Origin: Erysipelotrichaceae bacterium | Lineage (GTDB): Bacteria > Bacillota_I > Bacilli_A > Erysipelotrichales > Erysipelotrichaceae | Assembly: GCA_017512285.1 (NCBI GenBank) | Contig: JAFWGU010000039.1 | Location: forward strand, 1 to 40,298 | DNA length: 40,298 nucleotides | Direction of reading: 5' to 3' | Program-made: the position numbers and the translations under genes | Notes under the pieces: model-generated | What the model was told of the DNA's origin: nothing | Seen by the model: the letters and a program-made list of their open reading frames with translations, nothing else | Databases searched by the model: none | In this document: piece after piece, positions 16,692-24,594 of the stretch | Position numbering within the stretch: the stretch's first letter is position 1 | Layout of the letters: each line of letters starts with the position of its first letter

Positions 16692-16719
16692 AAATAGATA
16701 TCCACAGGGATATCTATTT
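16692..16719 (+). terminator. Bidirectional terminator after ycaQ
   Basis: AAATAGATATCC and GGATATCTATTT form a perfect 12-bp stem with loop ACAG, followed by ATTTATT. It can also stop the convergent redox operon. Confidence 0.88.
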
Positions 16720-16738
16720 ATTTATTCTGTTTTCCGTT

Positions 16739-17230
16739 CTAGAAATCCAGATATGATTTGTATTCCTTTTCCGGATCTCTTACCAGCAGACTCCAGTCCT
16801 TCCATCTTCCTGATTCAGCATTTTCAAAGAGGAATACATGCACGTAAGCTCCACGGGGAATGAATCTGAAAGGATCACTTCCCGGATAGCCCCAGTCATC
16901 AATGTAGTAGTTGTATCTGCCTCTTCCTGAATAGTCAATGCCATCAGTACAGAGATAAATACCAACCAGTTTGCCGTTTTCAAACACGGCTTTTTCAGGA
17001 ACCAGATCAAAGAAGTTGCGGTAGTGACCTACGGCATCTTCCCCGCTGTCGGAATCAGCCAGAAACTGGTGACTTCCCGAACACCTTACTATCCACTTAT
17101 CCTTTTCCGCATTGAACTGTTCCATTTCTTCTTCAGTATATTCAACCTCAGCCAGATAAACCGTCTTATCCGCGGTCAGTGATGCCTCTACACTGTTTTC
17201 CTTTTCCTTAACGATCATTGCATGTTTCAT
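16739..17230 (-). CDS. Hypothetical protein, 163 aa
   Basis: I do not recognise the family. The protein is soluble, acidic and aromatic-rich, with no signal peptide. A central glycine/tyrosine-rich stretch (D-Y-S-G-R-G-R-Y-N-Y-Y-I-D-D-W-G-Y-P-G) and a preceding G-x-L-V-G-I-Y-L suggest a compact beta fold. It follows the flavin/2Fe-2S reductase gene by 19 bases, with AAAGGGG before its ATG, so it is probably the third gene of that operon. Its association with the redox pair is the only functional clue. Confidence 0.8.
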   Translation of the reverse strand: MKHAMIVKEKENSVEASLTADKTVYLAEVEYTEEEMEQFNAEKDKWIVRCSGSHQFLADSDSGEDAVGHYRNFFDLVPEKAVFENGKLVGIYLCTDGIDYSGRGRYNYYIDDWGYPGSDPFRFIPRGAYVHVFLFENAESGRWKDWSLLVRDPEKEYKSYLDF

Positions 17231-17249
17231 ATCGTACCCCTTTATTAAC

Positions 17250-18425
17250 TTACTCGCAGTTTATGGTAATTACGCAGTCAGACAACGGGAAGCTGCAGCA
17301 GGCATGAATGTACCCTGCAACCTTATCATACTGACGTCTTCTTTCCGTCATTTCCGGTATGTATACTTCACCTGATACAAGTCTCGCTCTGCACCAGCCG
17401 CACTCACCGCTTCTGCACTTTGACGGTGCCTTGATGCCGGCACGCTCAACGGCAACCAGAATTGATTCATCGCTTCTGGCCGGTATGACATGAGTCAGGC
17501 CGTCATTGGTCTTAACAGTCAGTTCATATACCTTGCCGGTTTCAACCTTGCCTTCATCTCTCTTACCGAGTCTGTATTCGCCATAGGCATCGAATCTTAC
17601 CCGTTTGATCGGTAAGCCCAGCTTGTCTGTTTCCTTTCTTATGTAATCATACATGCCCTGAGAACCGCAGACAAATACGGAACCGTCTTCACAGAATTCA
17701 CCGATCAGGTCAGCACTGATGAAGCCATGGCGGTATCCTTCTCTTTCCTCATCGGAAAGTACATGAATTACCTTTATCTTACTGCACTTCTTTTCCAGTT
17801 CATCCAGTTCTTCCCTGAAGAGAATCTCTTCTTCAGTTCTGGAACCGTAAAGAAGTATTAACTCAAAGTCTTCAATGCCGCTAACTATTGCCCTGGCCAT
17901 TGAAATGAATGGTGCAATGCCGCTTCCTCCGGCAATGCCGACTACCTTACCGGAATCTCTCAGAGGTTCATGATAGAAGAAACCTGACGGTTCAGAAACA
18001 TCTATTTTGGTACCAACCCTGAAGTTACTGTTTATGTATTCAGACGCAAAACCGTTTTTCATGTTCTTTACCATTATCTGGTATTCACCGGTTGAAGGTG
18101 CCGAACACAGTGAATAAGGTCTGGTCAGTCTGGAACCGTCAATTGAAAGATCAAGACTGATGTACTGGCCGGCCTGGAAATATGCCAGCTTGTCAGTTCC
18201 CAATTCCTTATCTGGAACCAGAGTATATAGTCTGGCATTGAATAATTCCTTAACATCCGAAACTACGACATGCTGTACCTTCGGATGCAGGTCTCTGGCA
18301 AGAACGTTGACATTGTATTCATATCTTGGCATTTCAGCAGATGCGCTTTCAATTATTGCCCTTCTTCTGGGAATGATCGTTGCGAATCTTTCAGCCGGTA
18401 CGCTGTTCAGGTAATCCTTACTCAT
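17250..18425 (-). CDS. FAD/NAD(P)-binding oxidoreductase with C-terminal 2Fe-2S ferredoxin domain
   Basis: The 391-residue protein is a ferredoxin-reductase-type electron carrier in the order FAD, NAD(P), 2Fe-2S. The FAD motif R-P-Y-S-L-C-S-A-P lies near 118, the nucleotide loop G-I-A-G-G-S-G-I-A-P-F near 170 and C-G-S-Q-G-M near 258. The plant-type cluster ligands C-x4-C-x2-C (CRSGECGWC) lie near 338-346, with the last Cys in HACCSF near the C-terminus. About 50 extra N-terminal residues precede the FAD domain. Its ATG overlaps the stop of the CrtI-like gene by four bases. This tight coupling suggests it delivers electrons to, or takes them from, that enzyme. Confidence 0.92.
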   Translation of the reverse strand: MSKDYLNSVPAERFATIIPRRRAIIESASAEMPRYEYNVNVLARDLHPKVQHVVVSDVKELFNARLYTLVPDKELGTDKLAYFQAGQYISLDLSIDGSRLTRPYSLCSAPSTGEYQIMVKNMKNGFASEYINSNFRVGTKIDVSEPSGFFYHEPLRDSGKVVGIAGGSGIAPFISMARAIVSGIEDFELILLYGSRTEEEILFREELDELEKKCSKIKVIHVLSDEEREGYRHGFISADLIGEFCEDGSVFVCGSQGMYDYIRKETDKLGLPIKRVRFDAYGEYRLGKRDEGKVETGKVYELTVKTNDGLTHVIPARSDESILVAVERAGIKAPSKCRSGECGWCRARLVSGEVYIPEMTERRRQYDKVAGYIHACCSFPLSDCVITINCE

Positions 18426-19963
18426 CTTCTGCCACCTCCTCTGACATAGCCCATTATCTGCATGGCGGTCTTGTTACCGCCGGAATATGTTGGATAATAG
18501 CCTGACAGTGAAGACCCATGTCCGCCGACGAAGAACAGTCCCGGTATGGTCTGTTCCATGCCGCTGGTTATCAGTCTTGAAGACATGCCGTCCCACTTCT
18601 CAGAACTGTATCCATATATCGAACCCTGAGGTGAGAACATGTACCTGGCAAAGGTTACCGGGCTGGCGATCTCGATCTCCTCGATGTGCTCTCTGATCTT
18701 ATAGCCCATTACCTTTTCCACTTTAGTGATCAGCTCATCAGCCACTTCTCTCTTAACCTTTACGTAATCTTCTTCACTTACGTCTGCCCAGGCGTCACCG
18801 GTATAGGAAATGGTCAGTACCATTTCTGTTGTTCCTTCCGGCGTGCAGTCCGGTATTGCCATGTTCAGGCAGCAGACATCCAGGGCATATTCCTTACCGA
18901 ATCTTGTCTTTGATTCCTCACATAATACTCTGGAGTCATCACTCGAACTTAAGAATACGGTATAGTCTTCTACTCCTATCTCTTCAGGAGGTGCATCAAG
19001 TCCCAGATATACGCTGAAAGCACGGAACCCATACTTACGGGCATTGGCTTTCTTTCTTTCAAATACCGGTACCAGTGACTTGTCATCAAGCAGTTTTGAA
19101 TAAACTATTTCCGGGAAGGCATTGGAAGCGATCGCCGTTGCCTCAAACTGTCTGCCGTCTTCAAGTTCAACACCACATACCCTGCCATTAGCGGTAAGTA
19201 CCTTTGTTACTTCGGTATTGAACAGAAACTGACAGCCAAACTGTCTGGCTCTGTCTACAATAGCTGTCGAAAGAGAATGAGACCTCATTCTCGGTACATA
19301 GGCGCCGTTAACAAAGTAACCGTATACCATCATCAGATAACGGCTGGCATCTACGGTATCAATGTCAGTGCCCTGGTATGGCCAGTAGGCTGCCATGATC
19401 TTCTGACACTTTTCACTCATGCCCAAAGCCCTGAACAGTTCACCTGCTGAAATGGACATTATCCTCATGAAGTTAGGATGTTCTTTCCTTAACACTTCCG
19501 GATCGATCTGTCCTCTGACGGAACCAAAATAGTCAAGTCCCCTGTGCATGTCTTCATAGGCGTCAAAGAACCTTTCCATGGCACCCACGTCATCTGGGCA
19601 TATCTCTGATATCAGTTTCATTACCGCATCCTTGCCATGCGGGAAGGTAACGTCAAGTGAACGTACGCCATCCTTTTCAACAACATAGCGGAAGGCATCC
19701 TTTATCGGTAACATTTCCACTTTGATGCCTAGTTCATCAAAGATCCTGCCAAGTTCTCCCCTGTGCTCTCCCTGGCCGAAGTCAGGGATCTCATGCAGAG
19801 AAGCGTCAAACTCAAATCTTCCCCTGACAAAGCTCGTTGCCGCACCGCCAGGCATGTTGTGCCTTTCTACTACCAGTGTCTTAAGGCCCATCTGAGCTGC
19901 CCGGCAGGCAGTCATGAGTCCTCCATTACCGGCACCGATCACTATGAGATCATATTTTTCCAT
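18422..19963 (-). CDS. CrtI/retinol-saturase-like FAD-dependent oxidoreductase
   Basis: The 513-residue enzyme belongs to the phytoene desaturase / all-trans-retinol 13,14-reductase-like family. It has an N-terminal FAD-binding fold (D-L-I-V-I-G-A-G-N-G-G-L, residues 5-16, then V-V-E-R-H-x-x-P-G-G-A-A) and the C-terminal FAD motif F-V-G-G-H-G-S-S-L-S-G-Y. The segment A-S-P-V-T-F-A-R-Y near 425 is typical of the family. An in-frame ATG six codons earlier lies inside the ribosome site; the chosen one follows AAGGAG by nine bases. First gene of the operon. It may reduce or desaturate a polyene or another unsaturated lipid; no other carotenoid gene is nearby, so the substrate is open. Confidence 0.88.
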   Translation of the reverse strand: MEKYDLIVIGAGNGGLMTACRAAQMGLKTLVVERHNMPGGAATSFVRGRFEFDASLHEIPDFGQGEHRGELGRIFDELGIKVEMLPIKDAFRYVVEKDGVRSLDVTFPHGKDAVMKLISEICPDDVGAMERFFDAYEDMHRGLDYFGSVRGQIDPEVLRKEHPNFMRIMSISAGELFRALGMSEKCQKIMAAYWPYQGTDIDTVDASRYLMMVYGYFVNGAYVPRMRSHSLSTAIVDRARQFGCQFLFNTEVTKVLTANGRVCGVELEDGRQFEATAIASNAFPEIVYSKLLDDKSLVPVFERKKANARKYGFRAFSVYLGLDAPPEEIGVEDYTVFLSSSDDSRVLCEESKTRFGKEYALDVCCLNMAIPDCTPEGTTEMVLTISYTGDAWADVSEEDYVKVKREVADELITKVEKVMGYKIREHIEEIEIASPVTFARYMFSPQGSIYGYSSEKWDGMSSRLITSGMEQTIPGLFFVGGHGSSLSGYYPTYSGGNKTAMQIMGYVRGGGRR

Positions 19964-20127
19964 AAGACCTTGCTCCTTCATGTATTATGATTTATTTGTT
20001 CTATCAGTAATATTTTACTATAACATTCATATGAAGTGATAAGTGAAACCAACATTGTCATTACAGTTACTGATGGAAATCTGGTATCACTTACGGGTAT
20101 ACTGTTATTATCAACGGAGGATCCAGT
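19964..20127. promoter_or_regulatory. Divergent control region between CrtI-like operon and lrgA
   Basis: This 164-base spacer holds a perfect 10-base palindrome TTCATATGAA (20026-20035) and the inverted pair AAGTGATA / TATCACTT about 45 bases apart. On the minus strand TATAGT/TAAAAT is a possible -10 for the redox operon; on the plus strand TATACT is a possible -10 for lrgA. Neither has a convincing -35, so both assignments are tentative. Confidence 0.35.
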
Positions 20128-20487
20128 ATGAAATACCTGAAACAGCTGCTGATAATAATCACTGTTTCTCTAATGGGAGAGCTTTTACATGAAATGGTGC
20201 CCTTACCGATACCTGCCAGCATCTATGGCATAGCCGGAATGTTCATTCTTTTATATTCCGGACTTCTTAAGGTCGGGCAGATCAGGGAAACAGCTAATTT
20301 TCTTTTTGAGATCATGCCTGTCATGTTCATACCTCCGGCAGTCGGTCTGATAAAGTCATGGGACGTATTGAAAACACACTGGCTAAGCTATCTGGCTGTT
20401 ACCTTGGTATCCACCATACTGGTCATGGCCGTCAGCGGACTTGTTACCCAGGCTGTGATAGGAAAAGGAGGAAGTGAAAATGAATGA
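20128..20487 (+). CDS. lrgA: LrgA/CidA holin-like membrane protein
   Basis: The 119-residue protein has four hydrophobic segments and the family pattern P-L-P-I-P-A-S-I-Y-G-x-x-G-M near residue 26, then G-Q-I-R-E-T-A-N-F-L, and a conserved P-P-A-V-G near 69. In Bacillota LrgA and its partner LrgB influence murein hydrolase activity, export of overflow metabolites such as pyruvate, and programmed lysis. The ATG has a GGAGG site. It overlaps lrgB by eight bases. Confidence 0.92.
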   Translation: MKYLKQLLIIITVSLMGELLHEMVPLPIPASIYGIAGMFILLYSGLLKVGQIRETANFLFEIMPVMFIPPAVGLIKSWDVLKTHWLSYLAVTLVSTILVMAVSGLVTQAVIGKGGSENE

Positions 20488-21172
20488 GATTCTGAGTGCT
20501 TCCGTCTTCATTGGCCCGTTTCTTACTCTGGCAGCCTATGTGCTGGCCATTGAGATAAGAAAGAAATTACGCTTCGGGCTGTTCAATCAGCTGTTGGTGG
20601 CAATAATTATCTGCATTGCCGTGCTGGTATTGCTGGACATCGATTATGAAACATACAACCAGGGTGCCAGACACATCAACGTACTTCTGACACCGGCAAC
20701 CGTCTGTCTGGCGGTACCGTTATATACCCAGATAGAAAAACTCAAGAAGAACTTCCCGGCAATACTGATAGGCATACTGTCAGGAGTGCTTACTTCTCTT
20801 GGCACTGTACTGTTAATGGCAAAGATCTTCGGCTTCTCCCAACAGGAGTACATAACATTCCTGCCAAAATCCATTACCACAGCCATCGGCATGAGCGTTT
20901 CCGAAGAACTCGGCGGTTATGTGGCAATAACGGTAACCTCAATCATCGTGACCGGGGTGTTCGGCAACATCATCTGTGAAGCTATTCTTAAGCTGTTCGG
21001 CATCCGCAACAGGATCGCCAAGGGCATAGCGATCGGAACCTCATCTCACGCCATCGGCACTACCAGGGCGATGGAAATAGGTGAGGTCGAGGGAGCAATG
21101 AGCTCACTGTCAATTGTCGTTTCAGGCATACTGACCGTCATACTGGCAGACATATTTGTTTCACTGTTTTAG
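20480..21172 (+). CDS. lrgB: LrgB/CidB family membrane protein
   Basis: The 230-residue membrane protein is full length for LrgB. Conserved stretches include L-L-T-P-A-T-V-C-L-A-V-P-L-Y near 70, L-P-K-S-I-T-T-A-I-G-M near 126 and the C-terminal G-x-S-S-H-A-I-G-T-T-R-A-M-E. The chosen ATG follows AAAGGAGG inside the end of lrgA; a GTG two codons earlier is too close to that site. LrgB works with LrgA as a paired membrane system. The pair ends in a terminator. No LytSR regulator is present in the window. Confidence 0.93.
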   Translation: MNEILSASVFIGPFLTLAAYVLAIEIRKKLRFGLFNQLLVAIIICIAVLVLLDIDYETYNQGARHINVLLTPATVCLAVPLYTQIEKLKKNFPAILIGILSGVLTSLGTVLLMAKIFGFSQQEYITFLPKSITTAIGMSVSEELGGYVAITVTSIIVTGVFGNIICEAILKLFGIRNRIAKGIAIGTSSHAIGTTRAMEIGEVEGAMSSLSIVVSGILTVILADIFVSLF

Positions 21173-21194
21173 AAAACAGAATCAAATGAATAAC

Positions 21195-21232
21195 AAAGGC
21201 CTGATTCCAATATCTCAGGGTATCAGGCCTTT
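21195..21232 (+). terminator. Terminator after lrgAB
   Basis: AAAGGCCTGAT and ATCAGGCCTTT form a perfect 11-bp stem around a 16-base loop, followed by TTG. Confidence 0.8.
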
Positions 21233-21247
21233 TGCATAATTAGATAA

Positions 21248-21275
21248 TTGTAAGTGAAATCGGAAATGGTACAAT
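21248..21275 (+). promoter_or_regulatory. Promoter of the corA gene
   Basis: TTGTAA and TACAAT are separated by 16 bases and lie about 40 bases before the ATG. Confidence 0.6.
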
Positions 21276-21314
21276 TTAAACAGACATATAACTGTCAGTT
21301 AGGGAGGACTCATC

Positions 21315-22229
21315 ATGTATTACCTGATAGAAAACACCTTAAGGGAACATACCGATATCCCAGCAAAAGATAGCAACAGGCCTTACGTTGCCATTCTCAG
21401 CCCGGAACAGTGGCAGAAAGAGAGTAACGATCTTGATCTGGGCATTGACATGGACTTTGAAACTCTGGACATTCACACCACCATGGCTGAAGTCAATTAC
21501 AATTCCATTACCGGTTCATTTGCCATACCTTATGATAATAACAGAACCATTGACTATAAGAAGTTTGCCTTTGTAATAGATGAAAATGGCATCATCTTCA
21601 TCGATAAGGATAATGTAGTATCAGACATCATAAACAGAATCTCCCTTACCAGAAAGTGGCGCATGCCATCTCTGGAAAGATTCATTTACGACTTTCTTGA
21701 GGAGATCATCTCCGGTGACCTTACCGTTCTGGAGAGATATGAGAGGCAGCTGGCTGACGTGGACAGGAAAATCAACAATAAAGAAGAAGCAGACCTTGAA
21801 GGCATTAATATCATCCGTGATCACCTCAGAGTACTAAGAACACACTATGACCGTCTGATCGATCTGACTCAGGAACTGGAAGAAAACGAGAACGACTTCT
21901 TTGCCGAAGAAAACCTCCGTTACTTCAGTCTCTTCAGCAAGAGAGCCGGACGTCTGTATGACCTGTCTAACGCTCTTGTTGATTACACCTCTCAGATACG
22001 CGCCGACTTTGATGCCAACCTTACTGACAAGCAGAATCACATCATGACCATCCTTACGGTAGTCACAACGATATTCAGTCCACTGACCCTGATAACCGGC
22101 TGGTACGGCATGAACTTCAAGTACATGCCTGAACTCAATTCAGTGTATGCCTACCCTATTGTCTTCATTGTCAGTCTGTTAATAGCGATACTGAGCCTGT
22201 TGTTCTTTAAGCATAAGAAATGGTTATAA
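21315..22229 (+). CDS. corA: CorA-family divalent cation (magnesium) channel
   Basis: The 304-residue protein has the CorA layout: a long, charged N-terminal cytoplasmic domain rich in helices, then two C-terminal transmembrane helices. The signature Y-G-M-N motif lies at the end of the first helix (about 264-267), and the pore-loop sequence following it is F-K-Y-M-P-E-L. The protein ends in a basic tail F-K-H-K-K-W-L. It forms a pentameric channel for Mg2+ or related ions. AGGGAGG precedes the ATG. It is monocistronic. Confidence 0.94.
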   Translation: MYYLIENTLREHTDIPAKDSNRPYVAILSPEQWQKESNDLDLGIDMDFETLDIHTTMAEVNYNSITGSFAIPYDNNRTIDYKKFAFVIDENGIIFIDKDNVVSDIINRISLTRKWRMPSLERFIYDFLEEIISGDLTVLERYERQLADVDRKINNKEEADLEGINIIRDHLRVLRTHYDRLIDLTQELEENENDFFAEENLRYFSLFSKRAGRLYDLSNALVDYTSQIRADFDANLTDKQNHIMTILTVVTTIFSPLTLITGWYGMNFKYMPELNSVYAYPIVFIVSLLIAILSLLFFKHKKWL

Positions 22230-22234
22230 CAAAC

Positions 22235-22264
22235 AAAGAGTTCTCAATTTACTGAGAACTCTTT
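22235..22264 (+). terminator. Bidirectional terminator between corA and the kinase cluster
   Basis: AAAGAGTTCTCA and TGAGAACTCTTT form a perfect 12-bp stem with a 6-base loop. It marks the downstream border of the AT-rich minus-strand cluster. Confidence 0.9.
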
Positions 22265-22271
22265 TCAAATC

Positions 22272-22670
22272 TCATATATCATAAAATAAATACGGTTTTG
22301 AGCTCATATCATCAACTATGTCTTCAAGTTTTTCCCCTGCCTTCTCTCTTTTCTGTATGTAGTTTTCTATTTCAAAGTCATCTAAATTTAATATGTATGG
22401 ATTCCCCTCCAGCAAAGAGTCTATATCCTCAAATCCATATTCCTTCAGTTTGTTTATTGTCTTTTTGATATCAGTGTCGATACTGTCCAGATAATATGGA
22501 TTACTGCTGATAATGTCTGCTATCTGAGAATCGTTACATTCAAATTCTCTTAACATGTTTATCTTCTCCATTATTTCACTCTCGCTCATTTCTTCAATTT
22601 CAGGACACTGCTCTATCATGTCCCTGATTGTTTCTTCATCTATTTCCAGATCTAATAATATTTTTTTCAT
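22272..22670 (-). CDS. Small protein with mTERF-like helical repeats
   Basis: The 132-residue acidic, all-helical protein has about three copies of a 33-36 residue repeat starting near residues 20, 56 and 89. Each repeat opens with (N/C)-P-(Y/E)-x-(L/I), followed by a helix, a small turn (Y-G-F-E-D-I or F-E-C-N-D-S-Q) and a second helix; a fourth starts with K-P-Y-L-F. This P-x-x-L ... G-x-x-x-x-D-I spacing resembles mTERF repeats, which bind nucleic acids in organelles, but similarity is structural only as far as I can see. An upstream extension of the frame has no ribosome site; the chosen ATG follows AAAGGAG. It has its own copy of the cluster's 18-nt element 65 bases upstream. Last gene of the cluster. 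Confidence 0.75.
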   Translation of the reverse strand: MKKILLDLEIDEETIRDMIEQCPEIEEMSESEIMEKINMLREFECNDSQIADIISSNPYYLDSIDTDIKKTINKLKEYGFEDIDSLLEGNPYILNLDDFEIENYIQKREKAGEKLEDIVDDMSSKPYLFYDI

Positions 22671-22717
22671 ATTTTTCTCCTTTATACATTTATTCAAGCA
22701 TTGTTTCTCTAAGATGA

Positions 22718-22735
22718 TAAGGGCTCTGATTGGAA
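22718..22735 (-). promoter_or_regulatory. Cluster 18-nt element, copy 1
   Basis: The minus strand reads TTCCAATCAGAGCCCTTA, a perfect match to the consensus TTCCAATCANNNCCCTTA. It is 65 bases upstream of the mTERF-like gene's ATG and downstream of the terminator of gene A2, so it belongs to a separate transcription unit. Confidence 0.7.
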
Positions 22736-22744
22736 TATCTGCCC

Positions 22745-22785
22745 ACAAAAACAGCTGAGGAAGCCCCGCATCTTCACTCAGCTGT
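22745..22785 (-). terminator. Strong terminator after gene A2
   Basis: On the minus strand ACAGCTGAG-t-GAAG pairs with CTTC-CTCAGCTGT (13 pairs, one bulge) around loop ATGCGGGG, followed by TTTTTG. Confidence 0.85.
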
Positions 22786-22920
22786 CGTATGCGAACTGAC
22801 CGGTTCATAACATTTTTGATAAGCCCTTTTACCCAAACTATTTTAGACATTGAAAGGAGGTGCGCACATTTTCTGGTTTTATCTATTATGAACCATGGTC
22901 AGATAGCAGTTATCATTGTT
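22786..22920. other. Non-coding spacer after gene A2
   Basis: Between the stop of A2 and its terminator lie about 135 bases without a convincing gene. On the plus strand there is an AAAGGAGGTG sequence and, 27 bases later, an ATG opening a short hydrophobic frame that runs antisense into A2; I do not call it a gene. Confidence 0.4.
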
Positions 22921-23538
22921 CTAATATTCAATTTCCTCAAGCCTAAGTGTCTCAAGGACATGACTTTGCCTGATCTCCCGGCAAAGTATTCCGATATCCT
23001 TCTCATTCATTGTGTAGCCATATTCAGGCAAGTCATCACTGATTTTCAAAGCCTGTGAAACAAAGAATCGTATTGCAAGCAAATCAGCAGGTGAACTGTT
23101 TCTCTCCTCATTCATCAGGCAGATGCAATCAGGATCATCAAGAATCGTTTTGGCTGGAATTTCATTGAGCCGGTGATCAATATACTGTCTGTAGTAGATA
23201 CGTTCAACATAGCTTCCTGCCTTTGTAAAGTAAGCCCAGATCAGTATCTGAATAATGTATCTGAGCTGAAATCCACCAAGCAGTTGCTCCGGATCAACGC
23301 TGTTTTTGAATTTTTCTACCAGGCCTCTGGCATCACAGATGTATACTTTGTTGATCTCAGGCATTTCTTTAGTAAGCTCACATGCCTCTTCCAACAGGAA
23401 GTGCTCCTTTCCTTCAGAATCAACTCCCCTGATATGGAGCAGATCAACTCTTTTTCCCTTATTAAAATTAACAATCTGAGTTATATGGGATAAATTGGAT
23501 TCCAACAGCAATATCTTCTCATTGTTACTAGCAATCAT
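22921..23538 (-). CDS. Unknown cluster protein A2 (paralogue of A1)
   Basis: The 205-residue soluble protein is not recognised but is clearly paralogous to A1 three genes upstream. Shared positions are a first hydrophobic strand (I-L-L-L-E-S), a second D-L-L-H-I-R-G-V-D-S-x-G, a third V-Y-I-C-D-A, then S-x(n)-G-x-Q-x-R, an aromatic A-Y helix, R-x-x-E-x-P-A-x-x-I-L near residue 125 and a C-terminal D-x-x-x-L-C-R-E-I-x-x-S-x-(V/I)-L helix. Alternating strands and helices suggest a Rossmann-like fold. The start follows GAGGAAAGG and overlaps the end of B2 by 11 bases, so expression is coupled to B2. Confidence 0.8.
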   Translation of the reverse strand: MIASNNEKILLLESNLSHITQIVNFNKGKRVDLLHIRGVDSEGKEHFLLEEACELTKEMPEINKVYICDARGLVEKFKNSVDPEQLLGGFQLRYIIQILIWAYFTKAGSYVERIYYRQYIDHRLNEIPAKTILDDPDCICLMNEERNSSPADLLAIRFFVSQALKISDDLPEYGYTMNEKDIGILCREIRQSHVLETLRLEEIEY

Positions 23539-24007
23539 CTTTATGCCTTTCCTCATAGCTGGATATTCCATAAAACCCCTTCATATAGTCAGGACAATAG
23601 TTACCGTTATCATCCCACCAGAGGCCACATAGTTTGCGATATTCATGACCATGAATGTCTGTAAACACATTTTCAGGATCGTAGATATCCGGAATAATGC
23701 CATCAGGACGACGGAATGTCAGAGGATCATCCTCATCTTTGCCAGGCTGCGGGCTGTCATTAATGATGTTACTGCCGGCAACTTCCGAAGCTGTGGACCC
23801 TTCCAGTACATCCATAATGCTCTCAAGCCCTCCTATAACAGCTCTAGCGAAAAAGTACAATACAACAACGACTACAGCTGCATAAGTAAGACCATCCATT
23901 GAAAACTGGTATTTCCTGTATATGACATCTGCACCGACTGCAACAGCTATTACTCCAGCAGCAATGATAACCGTGGTCAATACTGTTGTTACTTTATTCT
24001 TATCCAT
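23528..24007 (-). CDS. Unknown two-TM cluster protein B2 (paralogue of B1)
   Basis: The 159-residue protein has two N-terminal hydrophobic helices (about 7-28 and 38-58), a linker, and a C-terminal domain of some 50 residues shared with B1. The shared core is F-R-R-P-x-G-(I/V)-(I/M)-P, then F-(T/S)-D-x-x-G-H-E-Y, a short G-containing strand, D-D-N-G-N-x-C-P-D-Y-M and Y-G-I. The conserved Cys, His, Asp and Gly residues suggest a folded, perhaps metal-binding or secreted-side domain (inference). I chose the second of two close ATGs because it is eight bases from AAGGAAAG. It lies 18 bases after B1. Confidence 0.8.
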   Translation of the reverse strand: MDKNKVTTVLTTVIIAAGVIAVAVGADVIYRKYQFSMDGLTYAAVVVVVLYFFARAVIGGLESIMDVLEGSTASEVAGSNIINDSPQPGKDEDDPLTFRRPDGIIPDIYDPENVFTDIHGHEYRKLCGLWWDDNGNYCPDYMKGFYGISSYEERHKDDC

Positions 24008-24025
24008 TAACATCTTTCCTTTCTA

Positions 24026-24577
24026 CTACCAGCCATCGTTCTGGCTGTCCTCATCGTCAGGTATGCCATAATAGCTTCTCATGTAATCAGGACAGAAGTT
24101 GCCGTTATCGTCATATATGGTTCCGCCTATATTTGTGTATTCATGTCCATAGTAATCACTGAATGACCCTTTCCCTGCCCATGGTGTTGGCATAACACCG
24201 ATAGGACGACGGAATTCATTGGAATTACTGTCATTGTCTGCAGAGGCATCATCATCCGCATCATCGACTCTGTCATAACCGGGAACATAATCAGCAGTCA
24301 GACGTTTATGGCTTTTCTCCATTGGAGTTCTGTTAACGGACCTGTTGGATTTGGAGGGAGTGACAGGATCTGCCAAACCTAAAACTACTGTTATTCCATC
24401 CTTACTGATTACGATTAAAACAGTTATTATTGCATAGGCAATCACTGCTACAACAGATATTTTCTTCATAATCTCCGGATGGTACATTTCCATATATACT
24501 ACACCGCACGCAAAGGCAATTGCGAAAGACAGACATATCAGCATGATTTTAATTATTTTCTTATCTTCCTTACTCAT
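24026..24577 (-). CDS. Unknown two-TM cluster protein B1
   Basis: The 183-residue protein has a basic N-terminus, two hydrophobic helices (about 9-28 and 38-58), a polar Asp/Ser-rich linker (near 100-125) and the C-terminal domain shared with B2: F-R-R-P-I-G-V-M-P, G-H-E-Y, D-D-N-G-N-F-C-P-D-Y-M and Y-G-I. The linker is longer than in B2. AAAGGAAA precedes the ATG, 17 bases after the stop of A1. I know no family for it. Membrane anchoring of this domain next to a kinase and phosphatase could make it a sensor or a substrate of the kinase; this is speculation. Confidence 0.8.
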   Translation of the reverse strand: MSKEDKKIIKIMLICLSFAIAFACGVVYMEMYHPEIMKKISVVAVIAYAIITVLIVISKDGITVVLGLADPVTPSKSNRSVNRTPMEKSHKRLTADYVPGYDRVDDADDDASADNDSNSNEFRRPIGVMPTPWAGKGSFSDYYGHEYTNIGGTIYDDNGNFCPDYMRSYYGIPDDEDSQNDGW

Positions 24578-24594
24578 TTTTCTGTTTCCTTTCC

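Noticed and set aside
20026-20035. TTCATATGAA palindrome as a firm operator of lrgAB
   Set aside because: A 10-base AT-rich palindrome is common by chance and neither flanking promoter is convincing; kept only as a note on the spacer.
22789-23058. Plus-strand frame with AAAGGAGG and a short hydrophobic start (M-N-H-G-Q-I-A-V-I-I-V-L-I-F), considered as a type I toxin
   Set aside because: The ATG is 27 bases from the ribosome-like site, the frame runs antisense into gene A2, and no antitoxin RNA promoter is evident.
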